A stretch of DNA of 47,739 nt from Actinomycetota bacterium (GTDB taxonomy: Bacteria > Actinomycetota > Geothermincolia > Geothermincolales > RBG-13-55-18). The stretch spans positions 1-47,739 of the forward strand of contig JASEFK010000017.1 in the NCBI GenBank assembly GCA_030019255.1, in the 5' to 3' direction. Position numbers and translations under genes: made by a program. Below the pieces are notes generated by a model. It did not search any database, was not told where the DNA came from, and saw only the letters and a list, made by a program, of their open reading frames with translations. Position 1 is the first letter of the stretch, and every line of letters begins with the position of its first letter. Shown in pieces: positions 33,402 through 42,261 of the stretch.

Positions 33402-33722
33402 ATGAAGATCACCCCGTACGGGACCTATCCCTACCAGGCGTCAAGGAACGCCGGCGTCTCCACCGGCGCGCGGGCCGGGAAGGCCTTCGCGGCGGGGGAG
33501 GGGGTGGATTTCGCCCAAGGGCTGGGGAAGGCCCTGGACCGGCTGGAGAGGGTGCAGGCCCAGGCTGACGACATGGTTGCCAAGCTGGTCACCGGGCAGG
33601 CCGAGGACATCCACAGTGTCATCCTGGCCGTGGAGAAGGCCAACCTCTCCCTCCAGATGGCGGTGCAGGTGCGCAACAAGGTCCTCGAGGCCTACCAGGA
33701 GATCATGCACATGCAGGTCTAA
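33402..33722 (+). CDS. fliE: Flagellar hook-basal body protein FliE
   Basis: Links the MS ring to the rod. 106 residues. The conserved C-terminal half reads DIHSVILAVEKANLSLQMAV then QVRNKVLEAYQEIMHMQV. The N-terminal 35 residues are variable, as usual. ATG at 33402 has a GGGGAGGTGAGAGG site. It is followed by fliF 75 nt later. Confidence 0.96.
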   Translation: MKITPYGTYPYQASRNAGVSTGARAGKAFAAGEGVDFAQGLGKALDRLERVQAQADDMVAKLVTGQAEDIHSVILAVEKANLSLQMAVQVRNKVLEAYQEIMHMQV

Positions 33723-33797
33723 TCCCCCGCGGCGACCTGGCGGGCAAGCGAGGCCCCGGTCCGTCGGGGGGCGGAAAAGCGAGGTGAGAAGCGGGAG

Positions 33798-35321
33798 ATG
33801 CAGGGACTGTTGGACTGGCTGCGACGCGTATCCGGCCGCTACACCACGGCCCAGAAGGTGGGGACCCTGCTGGTCGCGGTAATCCTCATCCTGGGGCTGG
33901 TGATGGCGGCGCGCTGGGCGTCGCGTCCCCGCTACCGGGTCCTCTTCTCCGGCCTGGAGGGCGAGGAGGTCTCCAAGGTGCTGGCCAAGCTCGACGAGCA
34001 GAAGGTGGATTACCGCGTGGAGGGGTCGGCCATCCTGGTCCCCCAGGACCAAGTGGACAAGCTGCGCCTGGAGCTCTCCATGGAAGGGGTGCCCTCGGGG
34101 GGGAAGGTGGGGTACGAGGTCTTCGACTCCACGGGTTTCGGGGCCAGTGAGTTCAGCCAGAAGGTTAACTACCAGCGGGCCCTGGAGGGCGAGCTCTCCC
34201 GCACCATCTCCTCCCTCGAGCAGGTGGAGGCCGCGGACGTGCACATCGTCCTGCCCGAGGAGGGAATATTTACCAGCGGCGACCGGAAGGCCTCCGCCTC
34301 GGTCCTGGTGAAACTGAAACCGGGTCAGAAGCTCAGCTCGGGACAGGTGGAAGGGGTGCGAAACCTGGTGGCCGGGGCGGTCATGGGCCTGAGTCCCGAG
34401 GACGTGGCCGTGGTGGACGAGGCGGGGAACACCCTCACGGGGGGCGAGTCCTCCATGGCCCAGGCCGCCACCCAGCTGGAGGCCCTGCAGGCCTACCGCA
34501 GCTACTTCGAGTCCTCCCTCCAGGAGGTGGTGGACCGCGTGGTGGGGAGGGGCAAGGGCATCGTCAAGGCCCACGTGTCCGTGGACTTCTCCCAGAGCGT
34601 GACCCAGGAGGAGAGTTATCGACCTTCCACGGAGGGAGGCCTTCCCAAGAGCCAGCAGACCTTCGAGGAGGTGTACAACAACGGGGTTGGAACCGCTACC
34701 GGGGTGCCCGGGACCGGCTCCAACATCCCCGATTACCAGTCCCTCACCCAGGGGAGTTCCGGAGCCGCCTACCAGAAGCGGGAGACCAAGACGGAATACG
34801 AGAACAACCGGGAGGTTACCGAGAAGACCAGTCCCCCGGGAAAGATCACCGGCGTCAGCCTGGCCGTGTTGGTGGACCAGGGGGTGGATCATGCCACGGT
34901 GACCGCCCTGGAGGAGGCCCTCTCGGCGGCGGCCGGGATCGACCCGGGCCGGGGGGACGTGATAGCCGTGCAACAGGTTCCCTTCGACACCGCCCAGCAG
35001 GAGGAGGCGCGGGCCGCCCTGGCCAAGGCCGAGGGCGGAAGGCGGTTGATGGAGTGGGCGCGGCTGGGGGGACTGGTCCTTTTGGTCGCGCTTTTCGCCT
35101 TCTTCCTCCTGCGCAGGCTGAAGCGGGTTAAAAAACGTCTCGCCGAGCTTCCCATGCTCGACGTGACCGCTTCCCAGGCCCTTGAGGAGGCGGTGGAAAA
35201 GGCCCGGCCCATGCTCACCGGGACAACCAAGAGCCCCGTGCTGGCCTCCATCGAGATGTTCGCCAACCAGAGGCCGGACGAAGTGGCCAAGGTGCTCCGG
35301 GCCATGCTCAAGGAGAGGTGA
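33798..35321 (+). CDS. fliF: Flagellar MS-ring protein FliF
   Basis: Membrane ring that seeds flagellar assembly. 507 residues. The first membrane segment is near residues 16-35 (VGTLLVAVILILGLVMAARW). The periplasmic ring-building motifs include YRVLFSGLEGEEVSKVLAKL and NYQRALEGELSRTISSLEQV, then VEAADVHIVLPE. A second membrane segment lies near 418-436 (LGGLVLLVALFAFFLLRRL). The C-terminal FANQRPDEVAKVLRAMLKER is the FliG-binding tail. ATG at 33798 is preceded by GAGGTGAGAAGCGGG. Confidence 0.97.
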   Translation: MQGLLDWLRRVSGRYTTAQKVGTLLVAVILILGLVMAARWASRPRYRVLFSGLEGEEVSKVLAKLDEQKVDYRVEGSAILVPQDQVDKLRLELSMEGVPSGGKVGYEVFDSTGFGASEFSQKVNYQRALEGELSRTISSLEQVEAADVHIVLPEEGIFTSGDRKASASVLVKLKPGQKLSSGQVEGVRNLVAGAVMGLSPEDVAVVDEAGNTLTGGESSMAQAATQLEALQAYRSYFESSLQEVVDRVVGRGKGIVKAHVSVDFSQSVTQEESYRPSTEGGLPKSQQTFEEVYNNGVGTATGVPGTGSNIPDYQSLTQGSSGAAYQKRETKTEYENNREVTEKTSPPGKITGVSLAVLVDQGVDHATVTALEEALSAAAGIDPGRGDVIAVQQVPFDTAQQEEARAALAKAEGGRRLMEWARLGGLVLLVALFAFFLLRRLKRVKKRLAELPMLDVTASQALEEAVEKARPMLTGTTKSPVLASIEMFANQRPDEVAKVLRAMLKER

Positions 35322-35328
35322 GGAGAGA

Positions 35329-35451
35329 TTGCTTTCCCACTACACTCCGTGGGGCGTGGAAGAGTGGGAGAAATACCAGTTCCTGGAAGGTAAGGTTCGC
35401 GCAGGAGGGATCGGAAAGTGGCCTTGGACGTCTCCACCCTGCACGGGATGA
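35329..35451 (+). CDS. Possible 40-residue ORF between fliF and fliG
   Basis: A TTG at 35329 stands just after AGGAGAGA, 7 nt past the fliF stop. The frame encodes an aromatic- and acid-rich peptide (LSHYTPWGVEEWEKYQFLEG) and runs 34 nt into fliG in another frame. The composition is unlike the usual out-of-frame translations in this GC-rich DNA, but nothing else supports it. It may be a coupling ORF for fliG or chance. Confidence 0.22.
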   Translation: MLSHYTPWGVEEWEKYQFLEGKVRAGGIGKWPWTSPPCTG

Positions 35452-36446
35452 ACAGCGAGCGGAAGGCGGCCATCCTCCTGGTTTCCCTGGCCCCGGAGGT
35501 GGCCTCCAAGGTCATGCAGTACCTGAGCGAGGAGGAGATCGAGACCCTCACCCTGCACATAGCCAACCTCACCCGGGTCAGCCAGGAGGAGAGGGATTTC
35601 GTCCTGGAGAACTTTTACGACCGTATCGCGGGAGGCGGGGAGCTGCAGGCGGGGGGTATAGCCTTCGCCAAGGAACTCCTGGAAAGGGCGCTGGGCCCCC
35701 AGAAGGCCCAGGTCATCCTGGAGAAGTTGAGCACCTCCGTCCGGGTGGCCCCCCTCTCCTTTTTAAGGGAGGTGGACGTGAACCAGCTGGCTGCGGTGCT
35801 CCAGAACGAGCATCCGCAGACCATCGCAATTATCCTGGCCCACATGCCGCCCAGGGAGGCCGCGGAGATCCTCTCCACCCTCCCCGACGAGATGGCCATA
35901 GACGTGTCCATGCGCCTGGCCCTCATGGACCGGACGGCTCCCGACGTCCTGCACAGCATCGAGAGGGTGCTGGAAAAGAGCCTGGCTGGGGCGGTGGTGC
36001 GAAGCTACGAGGAAGACGTCTCCGGGGGGGTCAAGGCCCTGGCGGAGATTCTCAACAACGTGGACCGCTCCACGGAGAAGTCCATCCTCGAGGCCTTTTC
36101 CCAGAAGAACCCGGAACTGGCGGAAGAGGTCAAGAAGCTTATGTTCGTCTTCGAGGACATCGTCACTCTGGACGATCGCTCCATACAAAAGGTCCTCCAG
36201 GACGTGGAGACCAAGGAGCTGGCCCTGGCCCTCAAGGGAACCGCCCCCGAGGTGAGGGACAAGATACTCAGGAACCTGTCCGAGAGGGCCGCCGAGATGC
36301 TGCAGGAGGAGATCGAGTACCTCGGCCCGGTGCGCCTGCGCCAGGTGGAGGAGGCGCAGCAATCCATAGTCTCCAAGATCCGGGCCCTGGAGGAGGCGGG
36401 GGAGATCATCATCGCCCGAGGTGGAGAGGATGAGATCATCGAGTGA
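35418..36446 (+). CDS. fliG: Flagellar motor switch protein FliG
   Basis: Rotor protein that contacts FliF, FliM and MotA. 342 residues. Conserved stretches: MNSERKAAILLVSLAPEVAS, the EHPQTIAIILAHMPPREAAE armadillo segment, and near the C-terminus MFVFEDIVTLDDRSIQKVLQ with the charged torque helix. The start is GTG at 35418, after GCAGGAGGGATCGGAAA. Its 3' end overlaps fliH by 17 nt. Confidence 0.97.
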   Translation: MALDVSTLHGMNSERKAAILLVSLAPEVASKVMQYLSEEEIETLTLHIANLTRVSQEERDFVLENFYDRIAGGGELQAGGIAFAKELLERALGPQKAQVILEKLSTSVRVAPLSFLREVDVNQLAAVLQNEHPQTIAIILAHMPPREAAEILSTLPDEMAIDVSMRLALMDRTAPDVLHSIERVLEKSLAGAVVRSYEEDVSGGVKALAEILNNVDRSTEKSILEAFSQKNPELAEEVKKLMFVFEDIVTLDDRSIQKVLQDVETKELALALKGTAPEVRDKILRNLSERAAEMLQEEIEYLGPVRLRQVEEAQQSIVSKIRALEEAGEIIIARGGEDEIIE

Positions 36447-37185
36447 CCCCTGGGAGAGCCTGGACGCCCTCCTCGAGGGCGGCGGGTTGCCCTCACCGGG
36501 GAGCAGGGTCTTCAAGCGGGTGCGCCTGGCCGGGGTGTGCCGGGTGCCGGCACCCCTGGGCGAGCAGGCGGGGACGCGCCTGGAGAACGGGTACCCCCTG
36601 GAGGTGACCGCCATCCTGGACGCGGAGAGGGAGAGGGCCCGCGAGGAAGGGGCCAGGAGGGGTTACGAGGAGGGTTTCCGCGAGGGATGGGAGGAGGCGC
36701 GCCGGGAGGCGGCGGAGCTGGTCCGGGCGGCGGCCGCCCTGAGGGATGGACTGGAGAGGGCGAGGCGGGAGCTCCTCGCCGGCCTGGAACGCGAGGTGGC
36801 GGAGATGGCCCTCGAGGTGGGGGAGAAGCTGGCCCTGCAGAAGCTGGACGGGAACGCGGACTCCCTGGGAGAGATGGTGAGGGCGGTCATCTCCAGGGCC
36901 GCTGACAGGCGATCCCTGAGGGTGCGCATGCACCCAAGGGATCTGCGTCTCCTTGCCGACCGGGTGCGCGAGATCGCCTCCTCGTTCACCGACGTGGAGG
37001 GAATGGAGCTGGTGGAGGACGCCGAGATCCTCCCGGGAGGTTGCGTGGTGGAGACCCCGGCGGGGACCATAGACGGCCGCCTGGAGGAACGGCTGGAAAG
37101 GGTAAGGGGTGCCGTTCTCCCGGAGGAGGGAGTGGAGGTCACCGGTCCGGGGACGCCCCGGTCCGGGGATGGGGCTCATGGTTGA
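36430..37185 (+). CDS. fliH: Flagellar export ATPase regulator FliH
   Basis: Stator-like peripheral subunit that binds FliI. 251 residues. The long Glu/Arg-rich helix carries Gly-spaced repeats ([20 protein letters not shown]), a hallmark of FliH. The C-terminal domain has [20 protein letters not shown] and [20 protein letters not shown], as in FliH and V-type ATPase E subunits. GTG at 36421 is also in frame, but ATG at 36430 has a GAGGTGGAGAGG site matching its neighbours. Confidence 0.93.
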   Translation: MRSSSDPWESLDALLEGGGLPSPGSRVFKRVRLAGVCRVPAPLGEQAGTRLENGYPLEVTAILDAERERAREEGARRGYEEGFREGWEEARREAAELVRAAAALRDGLERARRELLAGLEREVAEMALEVGEKLALQKLDGNADSLGEMVRAVISRAADRRSLRVRMHPRDLRLLADRVREIASSFTDVEGMELVEDAEILPGGCVVETPAGTIDGRLEERLERVRGAVLPEEGVEVTGPGTPRSGDGAHG

Positions 37186-38578
37186 GGACGGGAACCGGGT
37201 TTGGGAGCGGGATGGCGCGATGCAGATACGGGATGAGGAGATCCTCGAGGAAACCAAGAGGGGACTTTACCTCCGCAGGAAGAGGCTTCGGGAAACCGAT
37301 CCCCTGCTCTTCACCGGTCGGGTGGAGAGGATGGTGGGACTGATCGTGGAGGCCAGGGGTCCGGGAGGCACGGTGGGGGAGCTTTGTCGTATACGGGATC
37401 GAGAGGGCCAGGACCTGCTGGAGGCCGAGGTGGTGGGATTCCGGGAGGGCAAGGTGCTCCTCATGCCCCTGAGCTGGACACACGGGGTGGGTCCCGGATG
37501 CGAGGTCCTCGCCCTGGGCAGGCCGCTCTGCGTTCCCGTGGGGGAGGAACTCACGGGAAGGATACTCGACGGCTTGGGCCGTCCCGCCGACAACCGGCCC
37601 CTTCCCCCCGGCCTGGAGATGCGCCCGGTGGAGAACGACCCTCCACATCCTCTGGAGCGCAGGAGGATCACGGAGCCCCTGGGCCTGGGGATAAAGGCCA
37701 TCGACGGCCTTCTCACCTGCGGCAAGGGACAGAGGATGGGCATCTTCTCCGGGAGCGGGGTGGGCAAGTCCACCTTGCTGGGGATGATCGCCCGTTACAC
37801 CCAGGCCCAGGTAAACGTCATCGCCCTGGTGGGCGAGAGGGGCCGCGAGGTGAGGGAGTTCATCGAGCGCGACCTGGGCGAGGAGGGACTGCGGCGTTCC
37901 GTGGTGGTGGTGGCCACCAGCGATGAGCCGGCGATGATCCGGGTGAAGGCGGCCCTGGCCGCCACCACCATCGCCGAGTATTTCCGGGACCTGGGGATGG
38001 ACGTGCTCTTCATGCTGGACTCGGTGACCCGTTTCGCCATGGCCCAGCGGGAGATCGGCCTGGCCGCGGGGGAGCCTCCCACCACCCGAGGTTACCCTCC
38101 CTCCGTCTTCGCCCTCCTTCCCCGGCTCATGGAGAGGACCGGGTGCGGGAAACGGGGGACCATCACCGCCCTCTATACCGTGCTGGTGGAGGGCGACGAC
38201 ATGAACGAGCCCATCGCCGACACCAGCCGCTCCATACTCGACGGTCACGTGGTCCTCTCCCGGGAGATAGCGGCCCGGAACCATTACCCGGCCATCGATG
38301 TCCTGCAGAGCGTGAGCCGCCTGGCCTCCGAGATAACCAACGCCCGCCACAGGGCGGCCGCCGACTGGTTGCGCAGGAACCTGGCCGTCTACCGGTCCAA
38401 CGAGGACCTCATCAACATTGGCGCCTACCGGGCCGGCTCCAACCCGGAGATAGACCGCGCCCTGAGGTACATCCAGGACATCAACGCCTTTCTCCGCCAG
38501 AAGGTGGAGGAGAGCTTCACTTACCAGGAGGTGGTGGACATGCTGGTCAACCTGCACGAGGAGGCGGAGGGGCGATGA
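37178..38578 (+). CDS. fliI: Flagellar export ATPase FliI
   Basis: Hexameric ATPase of the flagellar type III export apparatus. 466 residues from ATG 37178. The Walker A motif [15 protein letters not shown] is near residue 190 and Walker B is [39 protein letters not shown] is the F1-type family signature. ATG at 37178 overlaps the fliH stop by 8 nt (ATGGTTGA), the same geometry as yvyF/flgN, which supports coupling. Starts at 37169 and 37220 are possible alternatives. Confidence 0.97.
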   Translation: MVEDGNRVWERDGAMQIRDEEILEETKRGLYLRRKRLRETDPLLFTGRVERMVGLIVEARGPGGTVGELCRIRDREGQDLLEAEVVGFREGKVLLMPLSWTHGVGPGCEVLALGRPLCVPVGEELTGRILDGLGRPADNRPLPPGLEMRPVENDPPHPLERRRITEPLGLGIKAIDGLLTCGKGQRMGIFSGSGVGKSTLLGMIARYTQAQVNVIALVGERGREVREFIERDLGEEGLRRSVVVVATSDEPAMIRVKAALAATTIAEYFRDLGMDVLFMLDSVTRFAMAQREIGLAAGEPPTTRGYPPSVFALLPRLMERTGCGKRGTITALYTVLVEGDDMNEPIADTSRSILDGHVVLSREIAARNHYPAIDVLQSVSRLASEITNARHRAAADWLRRNLAVYRSNEDLINIGAYRAGSNPEIDRALRYIQDINAFLRQKVEESFTYQEVVDMLVNLHEEAEGR

Positions 38579-38687
38579 CCATCCGCCTGGCATGGGCATG
38601 TTACGGATCGCGGAAGCGGCCGGGTCGCGCTCCACGGGCGGCGGGCAGGACCGCTTCCCGAAAGAAGACCGGGTGGGATGGTGAGAG

Positions 38688-39176
38688 ATGAAGAAGTTCT
38701 CCTTTCGATTGGAGTCGGTGCGCAGGCTGCGAACCGCCCAGGAGGAGGAACGCAAGAGGATCTTCGGGGCCGCCGCCAGGCGATATCACGAGGAGAGAGA
38801 GGCCCTCCACGCGCTCACCGAGCGGGAAAGGAAGGCCCGCGAGAGGCTGGCCCGGGAGCTCTCTTCCGGATGTGCCAGCGGGGTCCTGGCGGCCATGAAC
38901 GAGTTCTTGCGGGGAAACGCGGTGCGCATCAAGGCGCAGGTGGAAAGGACGGAGGAGGCCAGGGCCAGGATGGAGGAGGAGCGCCGTCTGCTGGCGGAGG
39001 CCTCCAAGGAGCGCAAGGTGGTGGATAGGCTCCGGGAGCGGGCCCTGGAGCGCCACCGGTACGAAAGTTCCCGGGAGGAACAGGGTTTCCTGGACGAGGT
39101 GGCCGGGGTGCGTTTTGTCCTCGGCGGAAACCTCCCGGCGGCGGGAAGGAAGTGGACGGAGCGGGACGGGACGTGA
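38688..39176 (+). CDS. fliJ: Flagellar export protein FliJ
   Basis: Coiled-coil protein that fits in the FliI ring and helps export. 162 residues, nearly all charged helix. It begins KKFSFRLESVRRLRTAQEEE, the typical FliJ opening, and contains RHRYESSREEQGFLDEVAGV near the end, matching the E...Q...DE pattern. ATG at 38688 follows GGGATGGTGAGAG. Confidence 0.92.
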   Translation: MKKFSFRLESVRRLRTAQEEERKRIFGAAARRYHEEREALHALTERERKARERLARELSSGCASGVLAAMNEFLRGNAVRIKAQVERTEEARARMEEERRLLAEASKERKVVDRLRERALERHRYESSREEQGFLDEVAGVRFVLGGNLPAAGRKWTERDGT

Positions 39177-39225
39177 CGGGAGCGACGTGTGCCGGGCTAA
39201 GAACCAAGGGAGCGGGTGACGAGCG

Positions 39226-39768
39226 ATGCTCGAGGGAGTACGCGGAGTGCAGGCGCGTATCGCGGAGATCGAGGCCGGCCTTTCCACGCTGAGGCGCAGA
39301 CCCCTCGCCCCTACCTTCCGCGCCCTGGTGGAGAAAGCCCTGGCGGAACCGGCGGCAGGCGGCGCGACCCGCCTTTACGGGGTCGGGGTCTCCGCCGCGG
39401 CAGCCGATGACGCCGCGCGGGTGGAACGGCTCCGGAACTACATGCGCAACCGTCTCTTCAATCCCGAGCTGGCCGCCTGCGCCGCGGACTTCGTGGAAGC
39501 GGCCGACCGCTACGGCATGGACTGGAGGCTGGGGGTGGCCCTGGCCACCGCGGAATCCTCGGGAGGAAAGTATTGTTTCCGCCCTTACAATCCCTTCGGG
39601 ATCATGGGCAGGAGTTTTTCCAGTTTCCGGGAGGCCGTCTGGGAGGTGAATCGCCTGGTGGACTCCTACGGTTTCGGAAACGACCCGAGGGCCATTCTTC
39701 GCAAGTACAACCCCTCGGGAGGGGAAGCGTACGTAAGCAAGGTCCTCTCCGAGATGTCGAGGATTTAA
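39226..39768 (+). CDS. Lysozyme-like peptidoglycan hydrolase
   Basis: 180 residues. The catalytic half has the lysozyme-superfamily pattern RYGMDWRLGVALATAESSGG, with the likely catalytic Glu near 110, followed by YNPFGIMGRSFSSFREAVWE and KYNPSGGEAYVSKVL. The N-terminus LEGVRGVQARIAEIEAGLS is shared with the NlpC/P60 protein encoded next, so the two may dock to the same partner. No signal peptide is visible; export through the flagellar apparatus is possible. Its place between fliJ and fliK suggests wall remodelling for rod insertion, replacing the muramidase half of proteobacterial FlgJ. ATG at 39226 follows AAGGGAGCGGGTGACGAGCG. Confidence 0.8.
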   Translation: MLEGVRGVQARIAEIEAGLSTLRRRPLAPTFRALVEKALAEPAAGGATRLYGVGVSAAAADDAARVERLRNYMRNRLFNPELAACAADFVEAADRYGMDWRLGVALATAESSGGKYCFRPYNPFGIMGRSFSSFREAVWEVNRLVDSYGFGNDPRAILRKYNPSGGEAYVSKVLSEMSRI

Positions 39769-39806
39769 GGCCATGGTAGGTCGAGCTCAAGGCCGTGGAT
39801 GGAGAG

Positions 39807-39884
39807 ATGGTAGATATTGCCATGGCAAAGCGTGGTGGGAGTGGATGGGAACCGCCGTCTCCTCAAACGGAACGGATGGAGTAA
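39807..39884 (+). CDS. Possible 25-residue leader ORF (repeat copy 1)
   Basis: ATG at 39807 with GGATGGAGAG upstream; stop TAA overlaps the next start as TAATG. The product resembles that of the next mini-ORF: SGWEPPSPQTERME here against AGWDPQAPLTERVE there, 12 of 25 positions identical. A second reading phase of the repeat is also open and about as conserved, so coding is not proven. Confidence 0.25.
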   Translation: MVDIAMAKRGGSGWEPPSPQTERME

Positions 39885-39982
39885 TGGAAGGAATTACCGG
39901 GATGACGCGTGGTCAGGCTGGTTGGGACCCGCAGGCTCCCTTGACCGAACGGGTGGAGAGATGGAAGGGATTACCAGTGTAA
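39884..39982 (+). CDS. Possible 32-residue leader ORF (repeat copy 2)
   Basis: ATG at 39884 shares its A with the stop codon of the preceding mini-ORF and ends 22 nt inside the NlpC/P60 gene in another frame. It starts MEGIT like the true gene. The chain of overlaps would let one ribosome pass from copy 1 to copy 2 to the real gene, but the ORF could equally be a non-functional duplicate. Confidence 0.25.
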   Translation: MEGITGMTRGQAGWDPQAPLTERVERWKGLPV

Positions 39983-40500
39983 CGCAGAGGATAGCGGAGA
40001 TCGAGGCCCGCCTCAGGGAGCTTTTCCGGGCGGGGACGTACCCTCCCGGGATGAACCAGGTGCAGGCCCCGGAGGGCGCGTCCACCGTCTTCTCCCCCTT
40101 CGGGACCTACCTTCAATCCTCCCTTAACGGGGTTGGGGAAGCGGTGGTGCAGGAGGCCGGCAAGTTCCTCGGGGTTCCCTACGTCTACGGGGGCGCCACG
40201 CCGAGCGGTTTCGACTGCTCGGGGTTGGTGCAGTACGTTTTCCGGAAGTTCGGGGTGGAGCTGCCCCACTACACGGTCACCCAGGCCCAGCGGGGAACTC
40301 CCGTGAGCAGGTCGGAACTGCGACCCGGGGACGTGATTTTTTTCGGGGAGAACGGGGGCCGCGGTTTCCTGTACCACGTGGGGATTTACATCGGCGGCAA
40401 CCGTTTCATCCACGCTCCCCACACGGGGGACGTGGTGAAGATAAGCGAGTTGGTGGGAAAGTACGACCGCAATTTCGCCTGTGCCCGCAGGTACCTTTGA
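39961..40500 (+). CDS. NlpC/P60-family peptidoglycan endopeptidase
   Basis: 180 residues. The papain-like catalytic Cys is in SGFDCSGLVQYVF (about Cys86), the His in FLYHVGIYIG (about His139), and the third residue in FIHAPHTGDVV (about His151). The family normally cleaves peptide stems of peptidoglycan. The N-terminus MEGITSVTQRIAEIEARLRE resembles the lysozyme-like protein encoded upstream. No signal peptide is seen. The frame extends upstream to 39817 through degenerate repeats; ATG at 39961 with GGTGGAGAG is the likely start. Like its neighbour it probably opens the wall for the flagellar rod. Confidence 0.9.
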   Translation: MEGITSVTQRIAEIEARLRELFRAGTYPPGMNQVQAPEGASTVFSPFGTYLQSSLNGVGEAVVQEAGKFLGVPYVYGGATPSGFDCSGLVQYVFRKFGVELPHYTVTQAQRGTPVSRSELRPGDVIFFGENGGRGFLYHVGIYIGGNRFIHAPHTGDVVKISELVGKYDRNFACARRYL

Positions 40501-40670
40501 AAAGCTCTTGAATTCGCCCGTTTCGCGTCCGGGGGCGGACCGGGTGGGGGATTCCCGTCCGGAGGCCACGTGGCCGGAAAGGGATGGACGGTGCCATCCC
40601 GGAACCCGGGCCCGGAAGGGCGGGCGGGTTGAAAAAAGGACCCTGGGTCCGCAGGAAAGGAGGTGAGAAG

Positions 40671-42227
40671 ATGCAGGGAACGGCAGTGCGGCTGCCGGTC
40701 GAGGACTCCTCGCGGGAGGCGCGCGGACGTCAACAGGCCGCCGGTCGACCTCGCTTGCCCGGTCCCCTTGCGTGGCAAGCCTTAGCCGGGGAAGGCCGTT
40801 GCGCCGGGCTGATGGCCGGGGCGGGCGTTTTCGCCGCCCTGGTGGGAAAGATGGCGCCACCGGAAGCGGCGCGGGGGGAAATCGTGGATGGAGGACGGGA
40901 GCCGGGGCTCCTCGCCATGGTCTCGGATGCGCGCCTCGTGGCGCTCGCGGGACGCGGTGAGGTCATCCCGGCGCATGATGCGCCCACCGGGAGGGAGCCG
41001 CGAGTCGCCGGGGAGGCCGGGAAAGGCCTTTCTCCCGCCATCGCCCAGCCCGGCTCGCCGGAAGGGGCAGGAAAGGCATGCGGGAAAGTGGAGCTACCCG
41101 CCTCCGCTGGTGGTGGGGTGGAAAGTGTGTTCCTAGTGACCCGCGTGACCCCTGCGCCCGACTCCGGTGAAGCCGAGGGACGTATCCCTCTCGCGGTTCG
41201 TGGGCCTGAAACGGGCGGGTCCGCGTCCTTGGCGCGGGAAATGCCCCTTGTCAAGGTGGAAGGCGACCCGGAACCAGGAAACTTGAAGGCGTTATTAGGG
41301 TCACCGGGTGCCCCTGTTCCCCATGCGGGCGGAAAAGCTGAGGGAGACCCGCCGTGGTTTCCGGTAACGCGACACCTCGCCGGGGATCCCACCGGGACAC
41401 CATTCACTGACCCCGCGGTGGGGGAAGGGGAAGGGAGGCAAGGCGCGGAGAAAGAGACGACCCGACCGGAGTTCCGCGGTCCCGGCCCGGGAAAGGTCCT
41501 TAAACTCGCCCGCGGGGAGCGGTTCGCCGGTCCGGGGATGGCCACGGCGGACGGGGATGACCGGCGCGTCGAGGGAACCGCGTCTTCCTCGCCCATCGCC
41601 CGGGGGCCGTTTTCGGCAGAGGCGGAGCAGCCTTTCGCCGGGAGCGGGAAGGTCGTGGGCGACCCTGTCCCCGGGGAGGTGATCCATCCCGGGGCCACGA
41701 GGGGCAAGGAGGTCCGGATCGGCGGCGAGGCCGGGAGCCCTCACGGTATCACGGCGGCCCAGGCGCCGCGCGAGCCCGGGCAGGCGATAACACTCCAAAA
41801 CGCGGCCGGTTCCACCGTCTTGGACTATTACGGTTGGGAGAGGCTTCTGGAGAACCTGGCCGGCTCCCTACGCGGGATACGCGAAGGCGAGGTGTACCGG
41901 GCGCGCCTGAGACTGCATCCCCCGCAGCTCGGAAGCCTGGAGCTGGAGGCGGAATGGTCGGGCTCCCTGAGAGTAAGCCTCGAGGCCCGGTCGCTCCAGG
42001 CCTTCCAGGCCCTGCGCGAGGGACTGGATCAGCTGAGGCAGTTCCTCGTTTCGCAGGGACTTCCCCTGCAGGACCTCCGGCTCTCGTTGAAGGCCGGGGA
42101 CAGCAGGAGGGAGGAACGCGGGGAAGGCGGGCCCGTTCCGACCTCCGCCCGGGAACAGGAAAGGGAGCCCGTTCCGGCGCGGGTGGGGTACAGATGGCGC
42201 CTGGGAACTCTCGACCTGTTGGTATAA
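40671..42227 (+). CDS. fliK: Flagellar hook-length control protein FliK
   Basis: Molecular ruler and export switch. 518 residues. The first 370 or so are low-complexity, rich in Gly, Pro, Glu and Arg, as expected for the disordered ruler part. The C-terminal domain is conserved: GEVYRARLRLHPPQLGSLEL, then RVSLEARSLQAFQALREGLD and QLRQFLVSQGLPLQDLRLSL. The frame is open upstream to 40584, but ATG at 40671 has GGAAAGGAGGTGAGAAG, the best ribosome site in the area. Confidence 0.92.
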   Translation: MQGTAVRLPVEDSSREARGRQQAAGRPRLPGPLAWQALAGEGRCAGLMAGAGVFAALVGKMAPPEAARGEIVDGGREPGLLAMVSDARLVALAGRGEVIPAHDAPTGREPRVAGEAGKGLSPAIAQPGSPEGAGKACGKVELPASAGGGVESVFLVTRVTPAPDSGEAEGRIPLAVRGPETGGSASLAREMPLVKVEGDPEPGNLKALLGSPGAPVPHAGGKAEGDPPWFPVTRHLAGDPTGTPFTDPAVGEGEGRQGAEKETTRPEFRGPGPGKVLKLARGERFAGPGMATADGDDRRVEGTASSSPIARGPFSAEAEQPFAGSGKVVGDPVPGEVIHPGATRGKEVRIGGEAGSPHGITAAQAPREPGQAITLQNAAGSTVLDYYGWERLLENLAGSLRGIREGEVYRARLRLHPPQLGSLELEAEWSGSLRVSLEARSLQAFQALREGLDQLRQFLVSQGLPLQDLRLSLKAGDSRREERGEGGPVPTSAREQEREPVPARVGYRWRLGTLDLLV

Positions 42228-42261
42228 ATTACCAGACACCGATCGGAAGGGAGGTGAGAGG

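Larger units (their letters stand above)
39795..39985 (+). repeat. Degenerate 77-bp tandem repeat containing ribosome sites and start codons
   Basis: Three copies of a GGRTGGAGWRATGGWAGRDATTRCC-like segment have their ATGs at 39807, 39884 and 39961, exactly 77 bp apart each time. By hand alignment the first two 77-bp units are about 66% identical (51 of 77). The third copy is the true start region of the NlpC/P60 gene; the first two look like older duplicates of that start region. 77 is not a multiple of three, so each ATG is in a different frame. Confidence 0.7.

Noticed and set aside
40564-40650. Palindromes GGCCACGTGGCC and GGACCCTGGGTCC before fliK
   Set aside because: Short, GC-rich and likely by chance at this base composition; no terminator or operator context.
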